Shown here in pieces: positions 1 to 7,114 of a stretch of 15,436 bases of DNA. The first letter of the stretch is position 1, and every line of letters starts with the position of its first letter. The notes below the pieces were generated by a model. The model did no database searches. It saw only the letters and a program-made list of their open reading frames with translations, and was not told where the DNA came from. This DNA comes from an uncultured Bacillota bacterium (lineage in GTDB: Bacteria > Bacillota > Clostridia > Peptostreptococcales > Anaerovoracaceae): assembly GCA_946541435.1 (NCBI GenBank), contig CAMNJK010000009.1:1-15436 (forward strand), in the 5' to 3' direction. The translations under genes and the position numbers were made by a program.

Positions 1-1
1 T

Positions 2-1024
2 GAAGGAGACTGCAGCAGGAATCTGGCCCGGCAGCTGATCAAGGATATCTATGCTGCCGGCGGACAGCCCTTTACGGAGATCAGAGATTCGGTGATCACC
101 AGAGAGATCCTGCTGGGCTGCAGTGAGGATCAGCTGAAATTCATGGATGAGATCAGCCTGGCGCAGATGAAGGGGATGCAGGGATACATCGCCATCCGGG
201 CAGGCAGCAATACGTCGGAGTTTTCCGATGTGCCGGCAGAGAAGCTGAGCCTCTATGACCGCATGACCAGCCCCACTCTGGATTACCGGGTGAATGAGAC
301 CAAATGGGTGGTGCTGCGCTATCCCAACGCCTCCATGGCCCAGCTGGCCGGCACCAGCCAGGAAGCCTTCGAGGACTTCTATTTCAACGTCTGCACCCTG
401 GATTACGGGAAGATGAGCAAGGCCATGGATCCCCTGGTGGATCTGATGAACCGGACGGACCGGGTGCGCATCAAGGGGCCCGGAACGGATCTGTCATTCT
501 CCATCAAGGGAATCGGCGCCATCAAGTGTGACGGTGAACGGAACATCCCGGACGGGGAAGTCTACACAGCCCCGGTACGGGAGTCCATGAACGGCATCAT
601 TTCCTACAACACGCCGTCGGAAGAGCAGGGCTTCACCTTTGAGAATATCGTATTCGAGATCAAAGACGGCAGGATCATCAAGGCGACCGCTAATAATAAT
701 GAAAGGATCAACCAGCTTTTGGATACGGATGAAGGAGCGCGTTATTTCGGAGAGTTCGCCCTGGGCGTGAATCCCTATATCCTCCATCCCATGAAGGACA
801 CCCTGTTCGATGAGAAGATCTGCGGCAGCTTCCATCTGACACCGGGCATGTGTTATGAGGACGCGCCCAACGGGAACAAGTCGGCGGTGCACTGGGATCT
901 GGTGATGATCCAGCGGGAGGATTACGGCGGCGGAGAGATCTGGTTTGACGATGTGCTGATCCGGAAGGACGGCATCTTCCTGCCGGAGGAACTCCAGTGC
1001 CTGAACCCGGAGGCGCTGAAGTAA
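2..1024 (+). CDS. M29-family metallo-aminopeptidase (5' end outside window)
   Basis: This is the C-terminal 340 residues of an aminopeptidase of peptidase family M29 (AmpS/PepS/thermophilic aminopeptidase type), a cytoplasmic enzyme that removes N-terminal amino acids from peptides using a two-metal site. The frame is open from base 2 with no stop, so the real start lies upstream; family members are about 410 residues, so roughly 70 are missing. The expected metal and catalytic residues are visible: Glu in PDGEVYTAP (codon 557), Glu in RYFGEF (752), His in SFHLTPG (833), Tyr in MCYED (854) and the His and Asp of VHWDL (890 and 896). I matched these to the Glu/Glu/His/Tyr/His/Asp set of Thermus M29 enzymes from memory. 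The gene ends 39 bases before the racemase-like gene on the same strand, so the two are probably cotranscribed. An internal GTG at 92 lies within the conserved chain and is not the start. The family call is secure; substrate preference is unknown. Confidence 0.9.
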   Translation, partial: EGDCSRNLARQLIKDIYAAGGQPFTEIRDSVITREILLGCSEDQLKFMDEISLAQMKGMQGYIAIRAGSNTSEFSDVPAEKLSLYDRMTSPTLDYRVNETKWVVLRYPNASMAQLAGTSQEAFEDFYFNVCTLDYGKMSKAMDPLVDLMNRTDRVRIKGPGTDLSFSIKGIGAIKCDGERNIPDGEVYTAPVRESMNGIISYNTPSEEQGFTFENIVFEIKDGRIIKATANNNERINQLLDTDEGARYFGEFALGVNPYILHPMKDTLFDEKICGSFHLTPGMCYEDAPNGNKSAVHWDLVMIQREDYGGGEIWFDDVLIRKDGIFLPEELQCLNPEALK

Positions 1025-1046
1025 AAAGAGAAAAAAAGGGTGTCCC

Positions 1047-1054
1047 AAAGGAGG
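1047..1054 (+). promoter_or_regulatory. Ribosome binding site AAAGGAGG that fixes the racemase start
   Basis: AAAGGAGG sits 9 bases before ATG 1064. A GTG at 1040 in the same frame would add eight residues, but translation from there would begin upstream of this site and read through it. This strongly favours 1064 as the start. Confidence 0.85.
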
Positions 1055-1063
1055 AATCATACG

Positions 1064-2041
1064 ATGAAACATAACGTAAATTATGTAATCGCCAACCCCG
1101 CCGGGAACATTACAATCCTGGTCCTGTCCCCGGTGAAAAGGACGGAATACCAACGGATTGCGCGTTTTTTGCTGGAGAAGAACGAAGATGCGGAACAAGT
1201 GGGCTACATCCTGACGCCGGACCAGTGCCTGGCAGAACCGGCGGATGCGGCGGACTATAATGCGGAGCAGGAGAAGGCCCGGGCCGCCGCGGTCTCTGCT
1301 GCAAAAGCTGGCCTGCCCCGGATGGAAATGTGCGGACTGGAACTCTGCGGAAACGCGTCCAGAGCATTTGGCTATTATGCGGCCATGCAGCACGAGCCGC
1401 CCCTGGGGGACCTTGATATCAGCGTCAGCGGAAGTGACGCGCCCCTGCATGTGACCATCCTCTCACCGGAGGATGAGAACACCGGCATGGACATGGACAG
1501 CATCGGCATGCCGGTGCCTGTCAGCATGGAGGAGATCCGGATCCCGCTGAAGGACGGCAAAAATTTCATTGAAGGACGTCTGGTACACATGGAGGGGATC
1601 TCCCATCTGGTGATCACTTCCTTTTCCTCAGCGGTCATCAGAGGTACCGCCAGAGACGAGATGGAAGCCCTGTTCTGTTACCTCCGGGATGAGGTGTACA
1701 GGATGTCAGACCGGGATCTGCCAGCCTTTGGGATCATGTTCTACGATCCGGCAGACACCTTGCTGACGCCCATCGTTTACGTCCGGGATGTGGATACCAT
1801 TTATTTCGAGGGAAGCTGCGCATCGGGCTCTTCGGCGGCGGCTTACGCCCTGGCGGCGGGGGCTGCGGGAGATGAAAGCGCCCAGGGCCGGGATCAGGAA
1901 AGCCTCAGCATGACATACACCTTCCGGCAGCCGGCGGGAACCCTGTCGGTGGAAGTGCGCCAGGCAGGGGGCAAGGTGGAAGCGGTGGAACTCATGGGGG
2001 ATATCAGCATCTCTGAGATCAAAAGCCTGGAGATAGAATAA
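1064..2041 (+). CDS. DapF-fold amino-acid racemase/epimerase, CntK (histidine racemase)-like
   Basis: This is a 325-residue PLP-independent racemase/epimerase of the diaminopimelate epimerase fold, which inverts an amino-acid alpha carbon with two cysteines as acid and base. The two cysteine loops are visible: LCGNASRAFG (C95) and EGSCASGSSAA (C252). The N-terminal NPAGNITILV, the EQVGYI segment, the GIMFYDP...TPIVYV segment and the late FRQPAGTL closely resemble, from memory, staphylococcal CntK, which makes D-histidine for staphylopine. They resemble true DapF less. It is longer than CntK because of Ala/Glu-rich insertions around residues 60-85 and 265-285. The start is ATG 1064, behind an AAAGGAGG site. 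It lies between the M29 aminopeptidase and the TetR gene (13-base gap), and no CntL- or CntM-like partner is in the window. The racemase fold is well supported. Histidine as substrate is inference; another amino acid, or DapF activity, is possible. Confidence 0.8.
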   Translation: MKHNVNYVIANPAGNITILVLSPVKRTEYQRIARFLLEKNEDAEQVGYILTPDQCLAEPADAADYNAEQEKARAAAVSAAKAGLPRMEMCGLELCGNASRAFGYYAAMQHEPPLGDLDISVSGSDAPLHVTILSPEDENTGMDMDSIGMPVPVSMEEIRIPLKDGKNFIEGRLVHMEGISHLVITSFSSAVIRGTARDEMEALFCYLRDEVYRMSDRDLPAFGIMFYDPADTLLTPIVYVRDVDTIYFEGSCASGSSAAAYALAAGAAGDESAQGRDQESLSMTYTFRQPAGTLSVEVRQAGGKVEAVELMGDISISEIKSLEIE

Positions 2042-2054
2042 GGGAGCGCAGACC

Positions 2055-2624
2055 ATGAAGAATCTGACAGAACGGGCGATGGCTCAGGCGCTGTCGAAGC
2101 TGCTGGAAACCAGGACGCTGGACAAGATCACCATCCGGGACATCACCGATGAATGCGGACTCACCCGGAATACTTTCTATTATCATTTTCACGATGTTTA
2201 TGACCTTCTTCACTTCATGTTCAAGGAGAAGACGGATGAGATCATGCGCCAGTACCGGATCGAATCCGACTGGGAGGGAGGTCTGGAGGCCACGCTGGAT
2301 TTCCTCTACCAGCACAGACGGATGATGATCCATCTGGACGAATCCATCAATGATGATATGGTGCTGCGGTTCATCAACGATGTCATGCTGCGGCATGCGG
2401 AGGTCATCGTGGCCCAGCAGGCCAGGGGCCAGAAGCATTCCACCAGAGCCATCGAGATCGCGGCGGAGCTCTACGTCAACGCGGCGGTGGGGGATGTGAT
2501 GGGGTGGATCCGCAGGGGGATGGATCATGAGCCCGAACATCTGGCCCAGGTTTACAACACCCTGTTTCTTGGCACCGTCAGGGCGGTTCTGAACAGCGCC
2601 GAGGAGGCCAGCCGGATCCCCTGA
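2055..2624 (+). CDS. TetR/AcrR-family transcriptional regulator
   Basis: This 189-residue protein has the size and layout of a TetR-type repressor: an N-terminal DNA-binding domain followed by a helical ligand/dimer domain. The helix-turn-helix is clear at about residues 24-50 (KITIRDITDECGL followed by TRNTFYYHFHDVYDLL), with the typical tyrosine-rich recognition helix. The remaining ~130 residues form the less conserved effector domain and are not diagnostic. ATG 2055 follows AGGGAG (2041-2046), which overlaps the racemase stop, so the two are probably translationally linked. A hairpin-T terminator follows at 2657-2686, making this the last gene of its unit. The next gene downstream is an MMPL transporter, and local TetR proteins often repress adjacent exporters, so the MMPL promoter and the palindrome near 4894 are candidate targets. 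Family certain; target and ligand inferred or unknown. Confidence 0.93.
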   Translation: MKNLTERAMAQALSKLLETRTLDKITIRDITDECGLTRNTFYYHFHDVYDLLHFMFKEKTDEIMRQYRIESDWEGGLEATLDFLYQHRRMMIHLDESINDDMVLRFINDVMLRHAEVIVAQQARGQKHSTRAIEIAAELYVNAAVGDVMGWIRRGMDHEPEHLAQVYNTLFLGTVRAVLNSAEEASRIP

Positions 2625-2656
2625 TCTGAATTCTGACACTTTGAGCAATTCTGGGT

Positions 2657-2686
2657 GCGTGCACAGAATTTGTGCACGCTGTTTTT
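2657..2686 (+). terminator. Rho-independent terminator after the TetR gene
   Basis: A perfect 9-bp stem, GCGTGCACA (2657-2665) with TGTGCACGC (2671-2679), encloses the loop GAATT and is followed by TGTTTTT. It closes the aminopeptidase-racemase-TetR unit. An alternative 7-bp hairpin, AATTCTG (2647-2653) with CAGAATT (2664-2670), would use part of the same left arm. Confidence 0.85.
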
Positions 2687-2722
2687 ATTGCATATAGAAG
2701 AGGAAGAAAAGCTGATTTATCA

Positions 2723-2750
2723 TTGTAAAGTATCATGCGTACATTATAGA
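2723..2750 (+). promoter_or_regulatory. Probable promoter of the MMPL transporter gene
   Basis: TTGTAA (2723-2728), a 16-base spacer and TATAGA (2745-2750) form a reasonable sigma-A-type promoter between the TetR terminator and the TTG start at 2783. Short inverted elements overlap it: ATTGTA (2722-2727) with TACAAT (2751-2756), and GTATC (2730-2734) with GATAC (2749-2753). These could be part of an operator but are too short to be certain. Confidence 0.5.
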
Positions 2751-2782
2751 TACAATTCAGTTACAAGAGGAATCCAGGTACA

Positions 2783-4885
2783 TTGCTTACATTTGCAAAA
2801 GCGGTCGTTAGACGAAGAAGAATCATTATTATCATAGCCCTTCTCCTGCTTGTCCCATCCGTGTTCGGGTTCATCACCACCCGGGTCAACTACGATGTCC
2901 TGACCTATCTGCCGGACAGCATCGAAACCATCAGGGGACAGGATATCCTGCTGGATGAATTCGGCAAGGGCGGGTTCGCCATGATCATGGTGGACGGCAT
3001 GGAGTACAAGGACGTTGCCGAATTCAAGGCCAAGGTCGAGGAGGTGCCCCACGTGGATAACGTGATCTGGTATGACACGGTGCTGGACCTGTCCGTGCCG
3101 GTGAGCATGGTGCCCGAGGACATCTACGAGAAATTCAACAGCGGCGACACCACATTGATGGCGGTGTTCTTCGATAAGCCCACGTCAGACGACGACACCC
3201 TGGACGCCATCGTGAAGATCCGGGAGATCGGCGGGAAACAGGCCTTCATCAGCGGGATGAGCTGCTTTGTGGAGGACCTGAAGGAGCTGATCCTGACGGA
3301 GGAACCCATCTACGTGGCTGTGGCTGTCATTCTTGCCATGATCGTTCTGGGCATTTTCATGGATTCCTTCGCCATTCCGCTGATCTTCATCGCCGGTATC
3401 GGCATGGCCATCATTTTCAACATGGGATCCAACATCTTCATGGGAGAGATCTCCTTCATTACCCAGGCCATTGCCGCGGTGCTGCAGCTGGCGGTCACCA
3501 CGGACTACTCCATCTTCCTGTGGCACAGCTATACGGAACACCGGCGGGAACTGGGAATGGACCGTGACGAGGCCATGGCCAACGCCATCGCGAAAACCCT
3601 GGTCTCCATCTCCAGCAGCTCACTGACCACCATCGCGGGATTCCTGGCCCTGTGCTTCATGACCTTCCGCCTCGGTATGGACATGGGCATCGTACTGGCA
3701 AAGGGTGTCCTGATCGGCGTCATCTGCAGCGTGACCCTTCTGCCGGCCATGCTTCTGGCCCTGGAGAAGTTCATCCTGAAACTGAAGCACAAGCCTGTGG
3801 TGCCGAAATTCGACAGACTGTCTGCCGCAGTCGTCAAGCGGCCCCTGATCTTCGCGGCCATTTTCCTGATCCTGCTGGCGCCGGCCTTCTACGGATACCG
3901 GAATACGGATGTCTATTATAAACTTGACGAGAGCATTCCCCAGGATCTGCCTTTCGCAGTGGCCAATGAAAAGCTGGCGGATGATTTCAATATGAACTGC
4001 ACCCACATGCTGCTCATCGATGCGGATACGCCCCAGAAGGATGTCCGCGACATGATGCAGGAGATCGATCAGGTGGACGGGGTAGGATATACCCTCAGCC
4101 TGGAAGGGACACTGGGCCCCACATTCCCGGATTCCATGGTCCCGGGCAGCCTGAAGGGGGAACTTGCCAGCGACAATTACGAGCTGGCCATCATCAATTC
4201 GGAATACGCTGTGGCCAGCGATGAGGTCAACGATCAGATCGATCAGATCAATGAGATCGTGGGGAAATACGATTCCGGCGGCATGCTCATCGGTGAGGGA
4301 CCCTGCACCAAGGACCTGATCGACATCACGGACCATGATTTCAAGGTGGTCACGGCCCTGTCCATCGCCGCCATCTTCCTGATCATCCTGATCGCCCTGC
4401 AGTCCATATCGCTGCCCATCATACTGGTGGCGTCCATTGAACTTGGTATTTTCATCAACCTGGGCATTCCGTATTACACGGGAACGGTACTGGCCTTCAT
4501 CACATCCATCATCATCAGCACCGTACAGCTGGGATCTACCGTTGACTACGCCATCCTGATGACCACCAGGTACAAACGGGAACGTTTCGCCGGCAGGGGT
4601 AAGAAGGAAGCGATCCAGATCGCCCATTCCACATCCATGCCTTCGGTTCTGGTCAGCGCCCTGAGCTTCTTCGCCGCCACCATCGGCGTCGGGATCTACT
4701 CGGACATCGACCTGATCGGCTCCCTCTGCCTGCTCATGGGCCGGGGCGCCATCATCAGCCTGCTGGTGGTCATGTTCATCGTGCCGTCCTTCTTCGTCCT
4801 GTTCGATGGGATCATCTGCAGGACCAGCAGGGGCTTCATCGATAGGAGCAGAGAGAAACCATCCCTTGATAAACCAGAAGAATAA
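2783..4885 (+). CDS. MMPL/RND-superfamily transporter, 12 transmembrane segments
   Basis: This 700-residue inner-membrane transporter of the MMPL branch of the RND superfamily is likely to be proton-driven and to move lipids or amphipathic compounds. It shows the duplicated RND plan. TM1 is at about residues 11-31 after an Arg-rich start, followed by an extracellular domain to ~170 and a five-helix bundle to ~340. A second half then repeats the pattern. The paired proton-relay motifs are present: TTDYSIFL (D241-Y242) and STVDYAIL (D588-Y589), matching the Asp-Tyr pairs of mycobacterial MmpL3. The tail after ~675 is short, charged and cytoplasmic. The start is TTG 2783, because a stop lies in frame at 2747 and no ATG or GTG fits; AAGAGG at 2765-2770 is a weak, distant ribosome site, suggesting low translation. 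It follows the TetR gene and precedes a heptad-repeat exoprotein, and is probably regulated by the former and partnered with the latter. Substrate unknown. Confidence 0.9.
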   Translation: MLTFAKAVVRRRRIIIIIALLLLVPSVFGFITTRVNYDVLTYLPDSIETIRGQDILLDEFGKGGFAMIMVDGMEYKDVAEFKAKVEEVPHVDNVIWYDTVLDLSVPVSMVPEDIYEKFNSGDTTLMAVFFDKPTSDDDTLDAIVKIREIGGKQAFISGMSCFVEDLKELILTEEPIYVAVAVILAMIVLGIFMDSFAIPLIFIAGIGMAIIFNMGSNIFMGEISFITQAIAAVLQLAVTTDYSIFLWHSYTEHRRELGMDRDEAMANAIAKTLVSISSSSLTTIAGFLALCFMTFRLGMDMGIVLAKGVLIGVICSVTLLPAMLLALEKFILKLKHKPVVPKFDRLSAAVVKRPLIFAAIFLILLAPAFYGYRNTDVYYKLDESIPQDLPFAVANEKLADDFNMNCTHMLLIDADTPQKDVRDMMQEIDQVDGVGYTLSLEGTLGPTFPDSMVPGSLKGELASDNYELAIINSEYAVASDEVNDQIDQINEIVGKYDSGGMLIGEGPCTKDLIDITDHDFKVVTALSIAAIFLIILIALQSISLPIILVASIELGIFINLGIPYYTGTVLAFITSIIISTVQLGSTVDYAILMTTRYKRERFAGRGKKEAIQIAHSTSMPSVLVSALSFFAATIGVGIYSDIDLIGSLCLLMGRGAIISLLVVMFIVPSFFVLFDGIICRTSRGFIDRSREKPSLDKPEE

Positions 4886-4894
4886 AAGTATAAT
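4866..4894 (+). promoter_or_regulatory. Near-consensus internal promoter before the heptad-repeat gene
   Basis: TTGATA (4866-4871), exactly 17 bases, then a perfect TATAAT (4889-4894). The -35 lies in the last codons of the MMPL gene. Predicted transcription start is near 4901, inside the palindrome that follows directly. The promoter would let the downstream exoprotein be expressed apart from the transporter. Confidence 0.75.
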
Positions 4895-4907
4895 TAGATA
4901 TATCTAA
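4894..4907 (+). promoter_or_regulatory. 14-bp perfect palindrome TTAGATATATCTAA, candidate operator
   Basis: The palindrome is perfect on both strands. It begins at the last base of the TATAAT box and covers the predicted start point, the classic place for a repressor site. The TetR protein encoded at 2055 is a candidate ligand. It lacks a T-run and GC content, so it is not a terminator. The TAGATA half also occurs at 2747-2752 in the MMPL promoter. Confidence 0.55.
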
Positions 4908-4943
4908 CTACGGAAGCGGGTCTGCGTTCAGAGGAGGATAAGA

Positions 4944-6941
4944 ATGAAATCAGGCAGAACAATATTGGCTTATTTTGCAGCCTTTGCCATGCTGGCAGCT
5001 GCGGCGGCTCCACCCGTCTGGGCGGCGCAGGAGATGACAAAGGAAGAGACCGTCTATGTGGTTACGGAGGCAGATGGTTCGCAGTCCGATGTTACGGTCA
5101 GCGATCACCTGAAGAACGGGATCGGTTCTGATCAGATCAAAGACCGGTCCACACTGCAGGATATCGAGAATGTCAAAGGTGACGAGACCTTCGAAGAAGG
5201 AGAAGGGGATTCCCTGATCTGGAACGCGGAGGGAAACGATATCTTCTATGAAGGCACCACCACGGATGAAGTCCCGGTGGCTCTGGGGATCTCTTATTTC
5301 CTGAACGGACAGGAAGTTCAGGGAAAAGATATGGAAGGGGCCAGCGGAGATGTGAAGATCATCATTTCCTATCGTAATACGGCCAGGGCCCAGGACGGGA
5401 CCACCGTGCCCTTTATTGCCATGACCGGCTTCATTACAGATGATGATTCTTTTGAAGACATCGACATCGATCACGGCAAGATCATCGATGACGGAGATAA
5501 AAAAGTGGTGGTCGGCATGGCCGCGCCCGGACTGAACGACGCGCTGGATATCGATAAGGATCTTCTGGACCTGGATCTGGAAGACACCATTACCATCACC
5601 GGCACTGCCAAAGATTTCGCGGTCCAGGACATGATGACCATCGTCACCAATTCCATCTTCGAAGACATGGATGAGGATGCCGTAGGAGATCTGGATTATG
5701 ACGATGAGATCAGCGATCTGGACAAGGGCGCGAAGAAGCTGATGGAAGGATCCGATCAGCTCTATCAGGGGATCGACCAGCTCTATGAGAATACGCCCAA
5801 GCTTGCCAAGGGGGTCCGGAAGCTCAAAAAAGGCGCCCATCGCCTGAGCGAAGGGACCAGCCAGGCTGCCCTGGGCGCCCTGCAGCTCAATCAGGGCGTG
5901 AAGCAGCTGAGCGGCAAACTGGGAGAGCAGCTGGGCGAAGCTGTCACCGGGACCCAGCAGCTGGAGGCTGCGTCCAAGGATGTATTAAGCGGTCTCAAAA
6001 AAATGAAAGCCGGTCTGGACGGAGACGGAAGCAAGGAAAACCCGGGCGCTGTGAATGCGCTGGATCAGGCCCAGCAGGGACTGGGAGCGGTACTGAAAGC
6101 CTTCGGCGAGGATCCGGACGCGGAGGCCCTGGAGAACTTAAGCAGCACCGAAGCGGACGCCCAGGATGTTGCAGACTATGTCAATGAAATCAACAAGATC
6201 ATCTCCAATCCCGCTGTCAAAAAGAAACTGCAGGCAGCCGGATACGGCGGGATGGTGAATAAGACAGAGAAGATGAAAGAAGCGGCTGACGGCGTGGCTG
6301 CGGACCTGAAGAAGGCATCCAAAGAAGAAAAGAGCGAAGACATGAAGGCCCAGGATCAGGAGGACGCCCTCAAGCAGGCCATTGCCGGAATCAAATCCGC
6401 CCGCGGCGCAGTGAAGCAGGTGGAAGGCGGCCTGGACGATATGTCTGACAGCCTGGGCAGCTACGAACCCGAAAAGGGTCAGCAGCAGACCAGCCTCATC
6501 GGCGGCATGACTGTGATCAGTTCCGGTCTGGAGAAACTCTCGGAATCTCTTGCCAGCGCCACCGGCGCCGGCAAGGAGATGTCCTCCGGACTGGGGGCTC
6601 TGGTCACAGGCATGGATGATCTGACCAATGCGGAAGCTGACCTGTCCGGCGGCGCCAGACAGCTATCCGAAGGCATGGATCAGCTGAGCGGCAAGACCGG
6701 CCAGCTGAAGAAGGGTGTGAAGCAGCTGGACCGCGGGTCCCTGCAGCTCTCCCAGGGAATGTCCACTCTCTATAAGAAGGGCATCCGCAAGATCGTGGAT
6801 CTGTATCAGGACGATCTCAAGGGCACCCTGAATGATCTGGATGATGTCATCGATGCGGGCAAGTCCTACAAGACCTTTACGGAGCTGCCCAGGGGCATGG
6901 ACGGAAACGTCAAGTTCATCTATAAGACATCTGTCTATTAA
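4944..6941 (+). CDS. Secreted XXXLXXG heptad-repeat protein, probable MMPL partner
   Basis: This 665-residue exported protein has an N-terminal signal peptide (KSGR, then a hydrophobic stretch to ~22, with cleavage likely after WAA, residue 28). No other membrane segment, lipobox cysteine or sorting signal is visible. Residues ~30-255 form an acidic, beta-rich domain. Two blocks of glycine-leucine heptads follow, ~259-357 and ~526-613, with units such as QLYQGID, QLSGKTG and QLKKGVK. They match the XXXLXXG repeat type seen in YhgE/Pip proteins and in the outer loops of some MMPL proteins. A Lys/Glu/Ala-rich stretch lies between the blocks, and a short C-terminal end follows. The repeats predict long extracellular helices or coiled coils. 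ATG 4944 follows GAGGAGG (4931-4937). It sits 58 bases after the MMPL gene but has its own promoter. A role as an adaptor across the cell wall for the transporter is inference. No enzymatic motif is seen. Confidence 0.8.
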   Translation: MKSGRTILAYFAAFAMLAAAAAPPVWAAQEMTKEETVYVVTEADGSQSDVTVSDHLKNGIGSDQIKDRSTLQDIENVKGDETFEEGEGDSLIWNAEGNDIFYEGTTTDEVPVALGISYFLNGQEVQGKDMEGASGDVKIIISYRNTARAQDGTTVPFIAMTGFITDDDSFEDIDIDHGKIIDDGDKKVVVGMAAPGLNDALDIDKDLLDLDLEDTITITGTAKDFAVQDMMTIVTNSIFEDMDEDAVGDLDYDDEISDLDKGAKKLMEGSDQLYQGIDQLYENTPKLAKGVRKLKKGAHRLSEGTSQAALGALQLNQGVKQLSGKLGEQLGEAVTGTQQLEAASKDVLSGLKKMKAGLDGDGSKENPGAVNALDQAQQGLGAVLKAFGEDPDAEALENLSSTEADAQDVADYVNEINKIISNPAVKKKLQAAGYGGMVNKTEKMKEAADGVAADLKKASKEEKSEDMKAQDQEDALKQAIAGIKSARGAVKQVEGGLDDMSDSLGSYEPEKGQQQTSLIGGMTVISSGLEKLSESLASATGAGKEMSSGLGALVTGMDDLTNAEADLSGGARQLSEGMDQLSGKTGQLKKGVKQLDRGSLQLSQGMSTLYKKGIRKIVDLYQDDLKGTLNDLDDVIDAGKSYKTFTELPRGMDGNVKFIYKTSVY

Positions 6942-6957
6942 GTTCCGCAAAAACACG

Positions 6958-6986
6958 TTGCATCCGGGCCCTGGATAGGCTATAAT
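6958..6986 (+). promoter_or_regulatory. Strong promoter upstream of the terminator that precedes the MATE gene
   Basis: TTGCAT (6958-6963), a 17-base spacer and a perfect TATAAT (6981-6986). The predicted start is near 6993. Transcripts from here meet the strong terminator at 7020-7048 before reaching the MATE gene at 7115, so they either end as ~55-nt RNAs or need antitermination. Confidence 0.75.
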
Positions 6987-7019
6987 TCAGCCTTGGAAGC
7001 ATCAGAAGAAAAATATGAT

Positions 7020-7048
7020 CCCCGGAGGACGCTTCTTCCGGGGTTTTT
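7020..7048 (+). terminator. Strong intrinsic terminator or attenuator between heptad-repeat and MATE genes
   Basis: A 10-bp stem, CCCCGGAGGA (7020-7029) with TCTTCCGGGG (7034-7043), has one G-U pair and a CGCT tetraloop, and is followed by TTTTT (7044-7048). It could end the MMPL/heptad unit. Because a strong promoter lies only about 35 bases upstream, it may also act as an attenuator in the MATE leader. Confidence 0.9.
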
Positions 7049-7114
7049 CAATGAAAGCTATACCAGTCAAAATCATTACACCTATCACGAATCAAGAGAC
7101 AGAAGGGATCTTTC

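Noticed and set aside
1040..1063. GTG at 1040 as an upstream start for the racemase
   Set aside because: The AAAGGAGG ribosome site lies downstream of this GTG, and conserved sequence begins at the later ATG.
494..1450. Long minus-strand open frame of about 318 residues across the aminopeptidase and racemase genes
   Set aside because: It lies antisense to two clearly conserved genes, has low-complexity His/Arg/Gly-rich composition and no ribosome site; a typical shadow in GC-rich DNA.
2655..2837. Plus-strand open frame of 60 residues between the TetR and MMPL genes
   Set aside because: It starts with GTG inside the terminator stem, has no ribosome site and overlaps the MMPL start; not a believable gene.
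3620..4627. Minus-strand open frame of about 335 residues within the MMPL gene
   Set aside because: Asp/His/Gln-rich composition with no recognisable family, fully antisense to the conserved transporter.
5718..6782. Heptad-repeat DNA considered as a tandem repeat or phage tape-measure gene
   Set aside because: The repeats are degenerate at DNA level, the protein has a signal peptide and follows an MMPL gene, and no phage genes are near.
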